NCBI GenBank assembly: GCA_027451305.1
Contig: DAIDJQ010000210.1
Coordinates: forward strand, 1 to 17,187
Source: Cellulomonas sp.
Lineage (GTDB): Bacteria > Actinomycetota > Actinomycetes > Actinomycetales > Cellulomonadaceae
Reading direction: 5' to 3'
Length of the DNA: 17,187 nucleotides
The position numbers and the translations under genes are program-made. The notes beneath the pieces are model-generated. The model ran no database searches. It was not told where the DNA came from and saw only the letters and a program-made list of their open reading frames with translations. Within the stretch, counting starts at the first letter, position 1; the number at the start of each line of letters is the position of its first letter. This document shows positions 10,747-17,187 of the stretch, in pieces.

Positions 10747-12053
10747 CAGGCGTGCACCTCCACAGAGTCGTCGCAGGGGCGGCCGTCGAGCACCGTGGGC
10801 CTCCCTCGCAGGAACGTGGCGACCACCCGGCCGGGCAGCACCTGCCCGCGGAACGGGCTGTTGGTCGCCTGGGTCGCCTGGGTGGTCGGGTCGACGACGG
10901 CGCGGGCGGCGGGGTCGACCAGCACGAGGTTGGCCGGCTCCCCCACCGCGACGGGCCGGCCCTGGTCCGCCACCCGGCCGATCCGGGCGGGGGTCGCGGA
11001 CAGGACCCGCGCCACGTCGGCCCACGTCATGCGCCCGGTCTCGACCATCGTCGCCTGCACCACGGACAGCGCCGTCTCCAGGCCGGTCATGCCGAACGCG
11101 GCGGCCGCCCACTCGCAGTCCTTGTCCTCGCGGGGGTGCGGAGCGTGGTCGGTCGCCACGATGTCGATGGTGCCGTCGGCCAGCGCGGCACGCACCGCCT
11201 CGAGGTCCTCGGCGGTGCGCAGTGGCGGGTTCACCTTGAACACCGGGTCGTAACCGCGGGCGAGCTCGTCGGAGAGGGCCAGGTGGTGCGGGGTGACCTC
11301 GGCCGTGACCGCGATCCCGCGCCCCTTCGCCCAGCGGATGATCTCCACCGAACCCGCGGTCGAGACGTGGCACACGTGCAGCCGGGACCCGACGTGCTCG
11401 GCCAGGAGGACGTCGCGGGCGATGATCGCCTCCTCGGCGACGGCGGGCCAGCCGGTGAGCCCCAGCTCGGCGGACACCACGCCCTCGTGCATCTGCGCGT
11501 TCTCGGTGAGGCGTGGCTCCTGGGAGTGCTGCGCGATGACGCCGTCGAACGCCTTGACGTACTCCAGGGCGCGGCGCATCAGCACCGGGTCGGCCACGCA
11601 CCTCCCGTCGTCGGAGAACACCCGCACGCGGGCTGCCGAGGACGCCATGGCCCCGAGCTCCGCGAGCCGCTCGCCGCCGAGGCCCACGGTGACGGCGCCG
11701 ACCGGGTGCACGTCCACCCAGCCCGCGTCACGGCCGAGGCGCCACACCTGCTCGACGACGCCCGCGGTGTCCGCCACCGGCGACGTGTTCGCCATCGCGT
11801 GCACCGCGGTGAAGCCGCCGAGGGCTGCCGCGCGCGTGCCGGAGGCGACGGTCTCGGCATCCTCCCGGCCGGGCTCGCGCAGGTGCGTGTGCAGGTCCAC
11901 CAGGCCCGGCAGCAGCACCAGCCCGTCCGCGTCGACCACCTCCGCCCGGGCGTCCCGCGCGTCTGCGCCGATCGCGACGACCCTGCCCTCGTCGAGCAGG
12001 ACGTCGGTCGCGTCGCCGCCCAGCAGCGACGCCCCCCGCAGCAGCCGGCTCAT
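10746..12053 (-). CDS. pyrC: Dihydroorotase (type I)
   Basis: Cyclises carbamoyl aspartate to dihydroorotate, a zinc-dependent step of UMP synthesis. The 435 residues have signature 1 [10 protein letters not shown] (53-62, metal ligands H55 and H57) and signature 2 ATDHAPH (300-306, catalytic D302). Further metal-site His residues are in AQHSQEP (H176) and HVCHVST (H229). FSDDG (146-150) takes the place of the carboxylated lysine of other amidohydrolases, as in class I dihydroorotases. The ATG at 12053 overlaps the pyrB stop by 4 nt (ATGA), and a GGAGAAGGTGGGG purine run precedes it. Near the C-terminus a 9-bp tandem repeat encodes TQATQAT. Confidence 0.97.
   Translation of the reverse strand: MSRLLRGASLLGGDATDVLLDEGRVVAIGADARDARAEVVDADGLVLLPGLVDLHTHLREPGREDAETVASGTRAAALGGFTAVHAMANTSPVADTAGVVEQVWRLGRDAGWVDVHPVGAVTVGLGGERLAELGAMASSAARVRVFSDDGRCVADPVLMRRALEYVKAFDGVIAQHSQEPRLTENAQMHEGVVSAELGLTGWPAVAEEAIIARDVLLAEHVGSRLHVCHVSTAGSVEIIRWAKGRGIAVTAEVTPHHLALSDELARGYDPVFKVNPPLRTAEDLEAVRAALADGTIDIVATDHAPHPREDKDCEWAAAAFGMTGLETALSVVQATMVETGRMTWADVARVLSATPARIGRVADQGRPVAVGEPANLVLVDPAARAVVDPTTQATQATNSPFRGQVLPGRVVATFLRGRPTVLDGRPCDDSVEVHA
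10866..10883 (-). repeat. 9-bp tandem duplication inside pyrC
   Basis: Two identical in-frame units of CGCCTGGGT (plus strand) encode the repeated Thr-Gln-Ala near the end of PyrC. It lies in a variable surface stretch and is probably replication slippage of no consequence. Confidence 0.6.
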
Positions 12054-13069
12054 GCGCCCGTCCCCACCTTCTCCGGCGTGCCGGACTCGTCCGTGACCTC
12101 GTCGACCCGGCTCGGCGCCGGACCCGTACCTGACAGCAGGAGGTAGAGCACCGCCATGCGCACCGCCACCCCGTTGGCCACCTGCTCGACGATGACCGAC
12201 CGGGCGCTGTCCGCCGCGTCCGCCGAGATCTCCAGCCCGCGGTTCATCGGCCCGGGGTGCATCACGATCGCGTGCTCGGGCAGGCCGGCGAGCCGCCGCG
12301 CGTCGAGCCCGTAGCCACGCGTGTACTCCAGCGCGCTGGGGAAGAACCCGCCACCGGTGCTCGACATCCGCTCGCGCTGCACGCGCAGCATCATCACCGC
12401 GTCGGGGCCCTGCGCGAGCACGTCGTCCAGGTGGTAGGAGACGGCGCACGGCCACGTCTGCACCCCGACGGGCACCAGCGTGGGCGGCGCGACGAGCGTG
12501 ACGTGGGCACCGAGCGTGTGCAGCAGCTGGACGTTGGAACGCGCCACACGGCTGTGCAGCACGTCCCCGACGATCGCCACGTGCAGGCCGTCCAGGTCGC
12601 GGCCGGTGGGGTCACCGGCGGTCAGGTGCCGGCGCAGGGTGAAGGCGTCCAGCAGTGCCTGCGTGGGGTGCTGGTGCGTGCCGTCGCCGGCGTTGACCAC
12701 GGCGCAGTCCGTCCAGCCGGAGCTCGCCAGGGTGTGCGGGGCGCCCGACGCCTGGTGCCGGATCACGACGGCGTCCGCGCCCATCGCCTGCAGCGTGAGC
12801 GCGGTGTCCTTCAGCGACTCGCCCTTGGAGACGCTGGACCCTTTGGCGGAGAAGTTGATCACGTCGGCGGACAGTCGTTTGGCGGCCGTCTCGAACGAGA
12901 TGCGCGTGCGGGTGGAGTCCTCGAAGAACAGGTTGATGACCGTGCGGCCGCGCAGGGTCGGCAGCTTCTTGATCTGCCGGGACTGGGTGGCGGCCATCTG
13001 CGCGGCGGTGTCGAGGATGAGCACGGCCTCGTCGCGGGACAGGTCGGCGGTGGACAGCAGGTGCCTCAT
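12050..13069 (-). CDS. pyrB: Aspartate carbamoyltransferase catalytic subunit
   Basis: Condenses carbamoyl phosphate with aspartate, the committed step of pyrimidine synthesis. The 339 residues show the carbamoyl-phosphate loop [13 protein letters not shown] (STRTR 52-56), SSVSKGES (81-85 is the mobile loop with its Lys), [10 protein letters not shown] (HPTQ 134-137), [12 protein letters not shown] (168-179) and MHPGPMNRG. The length is normal apart from a 20-30 residue polar tail. No pyrI regulatory subunit gene is present, as expected for actinobacteria, where control is through PyrR. The ATG at 13069 overlaps pyrR by 4 nt and has GGAGG 7 nt upstream. Confidence 0.98.
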   Translation of the reverse strand: MRHLLSTADLSRDEAVLILDTAAQMAATQSRQIKKLPTLRGRTVINLFFEDSTRTRISFETAAKRLSADVINFSAKGSSVSKGESLKDTALTLQAMGADAVVIRHQASGAPHTLASSGWTDCAVVNAGDGTHQHPTQALLDAFTLRRHLTAGDPTGRDLDGLHVAIVGDVLHSRVARSNVQLLHTLGAHVTLVAPPTLVPVGVQTWPCAVSYHLDDVLAQGPDAVMMLRVQRERMSSTGGGFFPSALEYTRGYGLDARRLAGLPEHAIVMHPGPMNRGLEISADAADSARSVIVEQVANGVAVRMAVLYLLLSGTGPAPSRVDEVTDESGTPEKVGTGA

Positions 13070-13734
13070 CGGGTCACCTCCGTGGTCTCGTCGTCGGACG
13101 GCCCCGTCCCGGCTCCACCGGGTGGCGCCTCGATCACCACGGCGTCGCGGCCGTCGCGCTCGGCGAGCAGCACCCGCACGCGCTCGCCTGCCGCCGTCGG
13201 CAGGTTCTTGCCGACGTAGTCGGCGCGGATCGGCAGCTCGCGGTGACCGCGGTCCACCAGCACGGCGAGCTGCACCGCGCGGGGGCGGCCCAGGTCGCTG
13301 ATCGCGTCGAGGGCGGCGCGGATCGTACGACCGGAGTAGAGGACGTCGTCGACCAGCACGACCACCTTGCCGTCGATGCCACCCGGGGGCAGGTGCGTGG
13401 TGCCGATGGTGCGGGTGGGCTGGTGGGACAGGTCGTCCCGGTACATCGTCACGTCGAGGCTGCCGCGGATCGCGTCGGCGTCGACGCCGGGCTCCACCTG
13501 TGCGAGGCGGGCGGCGAGCCGGTCCGCGAGGGGCAGACCCCGGGTGGGGATCCCGAGGACGACGAGGTCGTCGGCGCCGCGGTTGCGCTCGAGGATCTCG
13601 TGGGCGATCCGGGTGAGTGCCCGGGTGATCTCGGCGGGACCGAGCACCTCGGCGGCGCTCCGCTGGTCGGGCTGCGGGTCCTGCTGCCGGTCTCGCGGCT
13701 GGTCCGAACCGGGTGCACGTGTGCCAGAGCTCAT
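13066..13734 (-). CDS. pyrR: PyrR, pyrimidine operon RNA-binding regulator / uracil phosphoribosyltransferase
   Basis: UMP-responsive RNA-binding protein derived from a phosphoribosyltransferase; many PyrR proteins also convert uracil and PRPP to UMP. The PRPP-binding loop [13 protein letters not shown] is at 125-137, and [18 protein letters not shown] and [10 protein letters not shown] are typical family blocks. At 222 residues it is longer than B. subtilis PyrR (about 180), with a polar N-terminal extension of about 30 residues and a Gly/Thr-rich tail. The ATG at 13734 is well supported: AGGGGG lies 7 nt upstream. That ribosome binding site adjoins an RNA loop matching the PyrR recognition consensus, so PyrR probably represses its own translation and, through the overlaps, the operon. 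Confidence 0.97.
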   Translation of the reverse strand: MSSGTRAPGSDQPRDRQQDPQPDQRSAAEVLGPAEITRALTRIAHEILERNRGADDLVVLGIPTRGLPLADRLAARLAQVEPGVDADAIRGSLDVTMYRDDLSHQPTRTIGTTHLPPGGIDGKVVVLVDDVLYSGRTIRAALDAISDLGRPRAVQLAVLVDRGHRELPIRADYVGKNLPTAAGERVRVLLAERDGRDAVVIEAPPGGAGTGPSDDETTEVTR

Positions 13735-13749
13735 CTGGCGACCCCCTTC

Positions 13750-13767
13750 CCCGCCTCTCTGGACGGG
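13750..13767 (-). promoter_or_regulatory. PyrR-binding loop in the pyrR leader
   Basis: The leader RNA contains CCCGUCCAGAGAGGCGGG. Its core UCCAGAGAGGC matches the PyrR recognition consensus known from Bacillus (ARUCCNGNGAGGYU). The outer A-U pair is replaced by C-G, which keeps the stem. The 3' arm (CGGGG) runs directly into the pyrR ribosome binding site GGGGAAGGGGG (13741-13752). UMP-bound PyrR should therefore hide that site. The same arrangement is known in Mycobacterium smegmatis. No terminator hairpin is visible in the short leader, which favours translational repression over attenuation. Confidence 0.85.
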
Positions 13768-13793
13768 CCTTAAAGGATGTCTGTCAGCAGCGC

Positions 13794-13799
13794 AGCCTA
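13794..13799 (-). promoter_or_regulatory. Probable pyrR operon -10 box
   Basis: TAGGCT on the minus strand, identical to the metK -10 candidate, lies about 60 nt before the pyrR ATG and 32 nt after the nusB stop. It would give a leader just long enough to hold the PyrR-binding loop. No good -35 is visible. Read-through from nusB is also possible. Confidence 0.45.
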
Positions 13800-13830
13800 G
13801 CCGTTCACCGCCGGTGCGCGGACGCGCCGC

Positions 13831-14247
13831 TCAGGCGAGCAGAGTCGGCTTCAGGTCGACGATGCGCCCCAGGAGGCCGTTGACGAAGGCCGGTGACTCG
13901 TCGGTGGACAGGCTCGCCGCCAGGTCCACCGCCTCGTCGACCGCGACGGCGTCGGGGACGTCGTCGTTGTAGAGGATCTCCCACGTGCCGATCCGCAGCA
14001 GGTTGCGGTCCACTGCAGGCATCCGGTCCACGGTCCAACCGTGCGAGTGGGTGGCGAGCACCTCGTCGATCCGTTCGGCGTGCGCGACCACGCCCTCGAC
14101 GAGCTCGACCGCGTACTCCGGCACCGGCGCCTGGGCGCCCGGCCGGGCGAGCCGTTCGGCCAGCAGGGTCAGCGGCGGGACGCCGCGCTGCTCCGCCTCG
14201 AAGAGGACGTCCAGCGCGCGCTTGCGGGCCTTGGTGCGGGCTGCCAC
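13831..14247 (-). CDS. nusB: Transcription antitermination factor NusB
   Basis: RNA-binding partner of NusE (S10) that acts in antitermination of rRNA transcription. The 138-residue protein has the all-helical family pattern: ARTKARKRALDVLFEAE at the N-terminus, then VEGVVAHAERIDEVLATHS, the conserved VDRNLLRIGTWEILY, AVDEAVDLAASLSTDESPAF and VNGLLGRI. The GTG at 14247 is one nt after the efp stop (TGAGGTG), so its translation probably depends on efp. The pyrR leader begins right after it. The efp-nusB-pyrR order is common in Gram-positive bacteria. Confidence 0.96.
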   Translation of the reverse strand: MAARTKARKRALDVLFEAEQRGVPPLTLLAERLARPGAQAPVPEYAVELVEGVVAHAERIDEVLATHSHGWTVDRMPAVDRNLLRIGTWEILYNDDVPDAVAVDEAVDLAASLSTDESPAFVNGLLGRIVDLKPTLLA

Positions 14248-14248
14248 C

Positions 14249-14812
14249 TCAGTCGTTCACGCGGCCGAGGTAGCTCCCGTCACGGGTGTCCACCTTCACC
14301 TTGGTGTTGGCCTCGAGGAAGAGGGGTACCTGGATCTCGTAGCCGGTCTCGAGGGTGGCGGGCTTGGTACCGGCCGACGAGCGGTCGCCCTGCAGGCCGG
14401 GCTCGGTGTAGGTGATCTCGAGCACCACCGACGGGGGCAGCTCGATGTACAGCGGCACGCCCTCGTTGGTGGCGACCAGGGCGTTCTGGTTCTCCAGGAG
14501 GAAGTGGGACGCGTCGCCCACCGTCTCCTCGGGCACGTGCAGCTGGTCGTACGTGGAGGCGTCCATGAACACGTAGTCCGAGCCGTCCTTGTACAGGTAC
14601 TGCATGTCCCGCTTGTCGACGTTCGCCGTCTCAACCTTCAGGCCGGCGTTGAACGTGCGGTCGACCACCTTGCCGGACAGCACGTTCTTCAGCTTGGTGC
14701 GGACGAAGGCGCCGCCCTTGCCGGGCTTGACGTGCTGGAACTCCACCACGGTCCACAGCTGGCCGTCGATGCGGAGCACGAGGCCGTTCTTCAGGTCGTT
14801 GGTGGTCGCCAC
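14249..14812 (-). CDS. efp: Translation elongation factor P
   Basis: Binds between the P and E sites of the ribosome and relieves stalling at polyproline. The 187-residue, three-domain protein shows [60 protein letters not shown] and, at the end, [28 protein letters not shown]. The loop that reaches the P-site tRNA is PGKGG with Lys32 at its tip. Many actinobacteria have PGKGP there, with an unmodified Lys. No modification genes (epmA, epmB) are in the window. The start is GTG at 14812 with AGGAAG 8 nt upstream. It is followed directly by nusB. Confidence 0.98.
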   Translation of the reverse strand: MATTNDLKNGLVLRIDGQLWTVVEFQHVKPGKGGAFVRTKLKNVLSGKVVDRTFNAGLKVETANVDKRDMQYLYKDGSDYVFMDASTYDQLHVPEETVGDASHFLLENQNALVATNEGVPLYIELPPSVVLEITYTEPGLQGDRSSAGTKPATLETGYEIQVPLFLEANTKVKVDTRDGSYLGRVND

Positions 14813-14878
14813 GGTGGTCGCTTCCTGTCGAGAGAGGGTGCTGAGAGAGGGCCGGGACCGGCACGCTCAGGTCCGGCT

Positions 14879-14897
14879 CGGGTCGCCGGGCGACCCG
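14879..14897 (-). repeat. Perfect hairpin in the efp leader
   Basis: CGGGTCG and CGACCCG form a 7-bp stem with a 5-nt loop, about 67 nt before the efp GTG. It lies between the proposed efp -10 box and the gene. It may be an RNA structure of the leader or the terminator of the upstream membrane-protein gene. There is no U-tract. Confidence 0.5.
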
Positions 14898-14941
14898 CAG
14901 GACGAGGGAAGTGCCGCGGTCCGGGCCGCAGGCCGCCGACC

Positions 14942-14947
14942 ATCGTA
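14942..14947 (-). promoter_or_regulatory. Probable efp -10 box
   Basis: TACGAT on the minus strand fits TAnnnT and lies 11 nt after the stop codon of the upstream gene. It would give efp-nusB a leader of about 120 nt. A convincing -35 is not seen. Confidence 0.5.
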
Positions 14948-14958
14948 CCGTGCGGGGT

Positions 14959-15396
14959 TCACCGGGCGAGCAGCCACCGGCCGAGCAGGCCCACCGCGGC
15001 GGACCAGAGCAGCGAGGCGAAGGTGCCGATCACGAACCGTTCGGAGGCGCCGGGGTTCTCCCGCAGCTCGGGGTAGCGCCCCAGTCCCTTGACGGCGACG
15101 ACCACGGCCACGGCCGTCGGCTCCCCCACGAGCAGGGCGCTGGTCGTGGCAAGCCGCTCGAGGAGGCCCACCCAGGTGCCGCCGCGGAGCACGGCCTGGG
15201 CGCGGACGCCGTCGGGGCCGTCGCTCTGCGTGAGCTTTCCGCGCAGCAGCACGGCGCCGTCGGGCCCGGTGAGCGGCTCACCCGCGTCCGACGAGCGTGC
15301 CGCGAGGTGCAGCACCAGGCGGGTCACCGCCCAGCCGCCCGCCGTGGACACCAGCAGGGCCAGCACGACGACGAGCGCGACCAGCGCGGGGTGCAT
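14959..15396 (-). CDS. Conserved two-helix membrane protein of unknown function
   Basis: 145 residues after choosing the ATG at 15396, which has AGGAGG 4 nt upstream; the longer frame adds an unlikely polar segment. There is a membrane helix at about 4-25 (LVALVVVLALLVSTAGGW) and another at about 118-140 (FVIGTFASLLWSAAVGLLGRW). The central part reads GTWVGLLERLATTSALLVG and AVAVVVAVKGLGRYPELRE, and the stretch around LLERLATT to VAVKGLGR may be a further partly buried helix. The GLLERLA...VVVAVKGLGRYPELR...ERFVIGTFASLLW block looks like a recurring actinobacterial family that I recall near SatD-like genes, but I cannot name a function. It lies 163 nt after the SatD-like gene on the same strand. 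Confidence 0.8.
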   Translation of the reverse strand: MHPALVALVVVLALLVSTAGGWAVTRLVLHLAARSSDAGEPLTGPDGAVLLRGKLTQSDGPDGVRAQAVLRGGTWVGLLERLATTSALLVGEPTAVAVVVAVKGLGRYPELRENPGASERFVIGTFASLLWSAAVGLLGRWLLAR

Positions 15397-15559
15397 GGGA
15401 CCTCCTGACCGTGGGTCTGTTCGTGGATGGTCGTGGGTGCTCGCCGGGTCCCGCACGTCGACCGACGTGGCCCGCGCGACGCGGTCTTGCACGGCGTGCC
15501 GTTCGTGCCACGACTCCGCACGGCGACCTGCCCGACCCTGCTGCGCGCCGGTTCCCGCG
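15397..15559. other. Intergenic space with a 16-bp palindrome
   Basis: 163 nt between the SatD-like gene and the membrane-protein gene. The only notable structure is CACGTCG/CGACGTG with a 2-nt spacer at 15454-15469. It is too tight for a terminator loop and could be an operator. No convincing promoter was seen in it. Confidence 0.4.
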
Positions 15560-16213
15560 TCAACCGTCCGCGCCGGACGGCTCTGCAGCGACCGGCGGTC
15601 CTGCGGCAGCCGCGACCAGGAGCCGCGCCACCGCGGGCCGCGCGGTCTGCTCCTCGGCCCACAGGGCGGCCTTCAGCCGCTGACTGACCGCCTGCTGGCT
15701 GATCCCCAGGCTGGCCGCCGCAGCCTGCTGGACGGCCCCGTCGCGCGAGGTGCGTGAACGCGCTCGCCGCTCCGCGTCGACCGCCTGCCACCCGGCGGCC
15801 GACCGGCGGACCACCACGCTGCCGAGCAGAGTCAGCACGGCCTCGGCGTCGCGGGCTGCGAGCTCGTCGCTGCCGCGCACGGCAAGGGGTACGGGGCGAC
15901 CTCGGCTCTTCGCCCGCTCGACGGCCTCGCGAGCGGCGACGAACGCCGGCCCGGATGCCTCACGGGTGCTGTGCGGCAGCGGCTCGTCGACCGGCCCGGC
16001 ACCGATGCCGACGCTCCATCCCCCGATCCGCAGCAGGTGCAGCGCCAGCTCGACCACCGATGACGGGTCGTCGAGCACGGCCTGGACCTCGTCGCCCACC
16101 GTCCGCTCGAACGGCAGGACCGTGCCGGGCACCTCGGGCATGCCGCCGAGCAGCTGCGGGACCAGGTCGGACCCGTGCCGGCTGCCCTGCTGGTCCACCG
16201 TGACGACGTACAT
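15560..16213 (-). CDS. SatD-like protein with C-terminal helix-turn-helix
   Basis: 217 residues resembling the SatD family, named after the acid-stress sat operon of Streptococcus mutans; the molecular function is unknown. The N-terminal domain (about 1-145) starts with a strand carrying an acidic residue, MYVVTVDQQGSR, followed by FERTVGDEVQAVL (35-47) and GGWSVGIGAGPV (64-75). This order recalls degenerate nucleotide-cyclase folds; that link is my inference. The C-terminal segment (about 159-185), AVQQAAAASLGISQQAVSQRL, is a helix-turn-helix that could bind DNA. The ATG at 16213 is favoured because family members begin at this strand. The ribosome binding site is poor: AAGGTGAG lies about 10 nt away, inside a repeat cluster, so the transcript may be leaderless. 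Autoregulation through that cluster is plausible. Confidence 0.75.
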   Translation of the reverse strand: MYVVTVDQQGSRHGSDLVPQLLGGMPEVPGTVLPFERTVGDEVQAVLDDPSSVVELALHLLRIGGWSVGIGAGPVDEPLPHSTREASGPAFVAAREAVERAKSRGRPVPLAVRGSDELAARDAEAVLTLLGSVVVRRSAAGWQAVDAERRARSRTSRDGAVQQAAAASLGISQQAVSQRLKAALWAEEQTARPAVARLLVAAAAGPPVAAEPSGADG

Positions 16214-16249
16214 GAAACAAGGTTCTCACCTTGTTTTCGGTGAAACAAG
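16213..16249 (-). promoter_or_regulatory. AT-rich operator-like repeat cluster before the SatD-like gene
   Basis: Three copies of the same half-site lie in 37 bp. TGAAACAAG is at 16213-16221, an inverted near-copy CTTGTTTTC at 16230-16238, and TGAAACAAG again at 16241-16249. The first pair forms a perfect 9-bp inverted repeat, AAACAAGGT and ACCTTGTTT, with a 4-nt spacer. The second pair forms a 7-bp one with a 6-nt spacer. The cluster reaches the start codon. A possible promoter lies inside it: TTGTTT, 17 nt, GAACCT, then 6 nt to the ATG. The AT content is unlike anything nearby. Confidence 0.7.
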
Positions 16250-16315
16250 CCCGGAAGCTGGTGGCGTGATGCCGATCGGCGCGTGTGCGGGCGTCCCGCG
16301 CGCAGCATCCTGAAG

Positions 16316-16340
16316 TCCGGGGCGTCGGTAGCGCCCGGGA
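16316..16340 (-). terminator. Hairpin after the DUF559-type gene
   Basis: TCCCGGGCG and CGCCCCGGA (minus strand) pair at 8 of 9 positions around a 7-nt loop, 2 nt after the stop codon. No U-tract follows. It may be a terminator that separates this gene from the SatD-like gene. Confidence 0.45.
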
Positions 16341-16342
16341 GC

Positions 16343-17131
16343 TCAGGATCGTCCGGCGAGCATCGTCAGCGTCCGGCGGATCTCGGCGGCGACACCGGTG
16401 GGGCGGTGCTCCACGTCGCGCCAGGTGCAACGCAGGACGGTGCAGCCCGCGACGATCAGCGCGTTCTGGCGGGTCCGGTCGGCCTGGAACCGGTCCGACG
16501 AGTGGGCAGCCCGGCGAAGGATCGTGTGCAGCCGGTCCTCCGCCGGGTTCACCGCGCCGGTGCGGAGCCGGCGCGAGACCTCGGCGCGCTGCCGGTTCCC
16601 CGGTCGACCCCGGTGCGTCTCGAGCCACTCGTCGATGTCCGACGCGGTGAGGAGTCGGTGGGCGGCGACCCAGGCGAGCAGGTCGGGCGCGGCCGATTCC
16701 GGGAGGCGGCCGAGGCAGTCCAGCACCGTGCGACGCCTCGTCGTGATCGGCACCCCGAGGACCGACGTGACGTCGCTCGGGTCCAGCTCCACCTCGTGCG
16801 GTGTCAGCCGCCCGCGCGCAGGGCGCCCGCTCGGCACGACGACGTGCACCAGGGGGTCGTCGCCGATCGGCACGCGGTGCACGCGCGCCGCGGTGCTGAA
16901 CGCCACGACGCCGTCCGGCCAGCTGAGGTGCGCGGCGTGCAGGAGGGTGACCTCGTCGGGAGCCCAGGCGGCCGACCTCAGCGCGGAGCCGACCACGGGG
17001 ACCCAGCGGCCGCAGCGGACCTGCCAGCGCACCTGTCCGACCTTCGCGCCGGCCGCCACTGCCCGGCGCCGTGTGAAGGCACCACCCTGCGAAGCGGAGA
17101 CGTCGGGGACCCAGCTGGTGGCTGCACGCAC
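16343..17131 (-). CDS. AbiEi/DUF559-type protein with a deleted nuclease core
   Basis: 262 residues. The N-terminal part (about 10-60, SQGGAFTRRRAVAAGAKVGQVRW...GRWVPVVG) is the winged-helix-like domain of AbiEi-type antitoxins. The middle has the typical LGVPITTRRRTVLDCLGRLP (125-144). The C-terminus resembles the Vsr-like DUF559 endonuclease domain, with AEDRLHTILRRA and then DRFQADRTRQNALIVAGCTVLRCTW. The strand-rich piece expected between them (VDVLFP...VEVDG, about 35 residues) is missing at residues 208-210, so the acidic catalytic residues are gone while the frame stays open. Relatives are about 290-310 residues. The start is taken as GTG 17131 but is uncertain, with no good ribosome binding site. 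These proteins often occur singly in actinobacteria without a toxin partner. Confidence 0.75.
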   Translation of the reverse strand: MRAATSWVPDVSASQGGAFTRRRAVAAGAKVGQVRWQVRCGRWVPVVGSALRSAAWAPDEVTLLHAAHLSWPDGVVAFSTAARVHRVPIGDDPLVHVVVPSGRPARGRLTPHEVELDPSDVTSVLGVPITTRRRTVLDCLGRLPESAAPDLLAWVAAHRLLTASDIDEWLETHRGRPGNRQRAEVSRRLRTGAVNPAEDRLHTILRRAAHSSDRFQADRTRQNALIVAGCTVLRCTWRDVEHRPTGVAAEIRRTLTMLAGRS

Positions 17132-17187
17132 GGCGGCACCGTCTCGGAAGCAGCGATGGTCAGGCAGCCCGGCGGCTCGAGCGGCGG
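17132..17187. other. Window edge, no feature seen
   Basis: 56 nt upstream of the DUF559-type gene. No clear promoter, ribosome binding site or coding frame can be supported here. Confidence 0.4.

Noticed and set aside
9110..11239. 709-residue plus-strand open frame
   Set aside because: Antisense to carA, the PH-like gene and pyrC, with no recognisable domain.
10746..12455. 569-residue extended PyrC
   Set aside because: The extension runs inside pyrB in another frame. The ATG at 12053 overlaps the pyrB stop and begins the family sequence.
13735..13830. Classic PyrR attenuator (terminator/antiterminator pair)
   Set aside because: The spacer is 96 nt and shows only the PyrR-binding loop by the ribosome binding site. 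No terminator stem with a U-tract is visible.
16343..17131. Complete AbiE toxin-antitoxin pair
   Set aside because: Only the AbiEi-like protein is present. No AbiEii nucleotidyltransferase gene adjoins it in the window, so a working toxin-antitoxin or defence system cannot be claimed.

Overview
This is a very GC-rich window (roughly 70% or more by eye). Gene order and protein sequences point to an actinobacterium, probably a Micrococcales member close to Cellulomonadaceae; the genus is a guess. Every recognised gene lies on the minus strand, so transcription runs from high to low coordinates. The actinobacterial hallmarks are mIHF, a PriA without a Walker A lysine, a PyrR whose binding loop abuts its own ribosome binding site, and TAnnnT-type -10 boxes.

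In order of transcription: (1) 17131-14959 is the accessory end. It holds an AbiEi/DUF559-type protein that seems to have lost its nuclease core, a SatD-like protein with a C-terminal helix-turn-helix behind a striking AT-rich repeat cluster, and a small conserved two-helix membrane protein. (2) 14812-13831 holds efp and nusB, one nucleotide apart. (3) 13734-4759 is the de novo pyrimidine operon pyrR-pyrB-pyrC-X-carA-carB-pyrF. All seven genes overlap by 1 or 4 nt, and X is an uncharacterised membrane-anchored protein. A PyrR-binding loop lies immediately before the pyrR ribosome binding site. pyrD and pyrE are not in the window. (4) 4654-4224 holds mihF with its own promoter and a strong hairpin after it. 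(5) 4194-805 holds gmk, rpoZ, coaBC and metK (nucleotide, transcription, CoA and S-adenosylmethionine housekeeping). (6) 717-1 is the N-terminal third of priA, cut by the window edge.

The core is ordinary conserved housekeeping synteny; Mycobacterium tuberculosis has a similar pyrR-B-C-X-carA-B-pyrF-mihF-gmk-rpoZ-coaBC-metK order. I do not see a clearly new multi-gene system. The most unexplained part is the SatD-like gene, its repeat cluster and its membrane-protein neighbour. After that come the deleted DUF559 core, the probable leaderless metK transcript and the unknown protein X in the pyr operon. No stretch longer than 300 bases lacks a gene. No tRNA, rRNA, CRISPR array, insertion sequence or prophage signal was seen. 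The very long plus-strand open frames are high-GC shadows of minus-strand genes.
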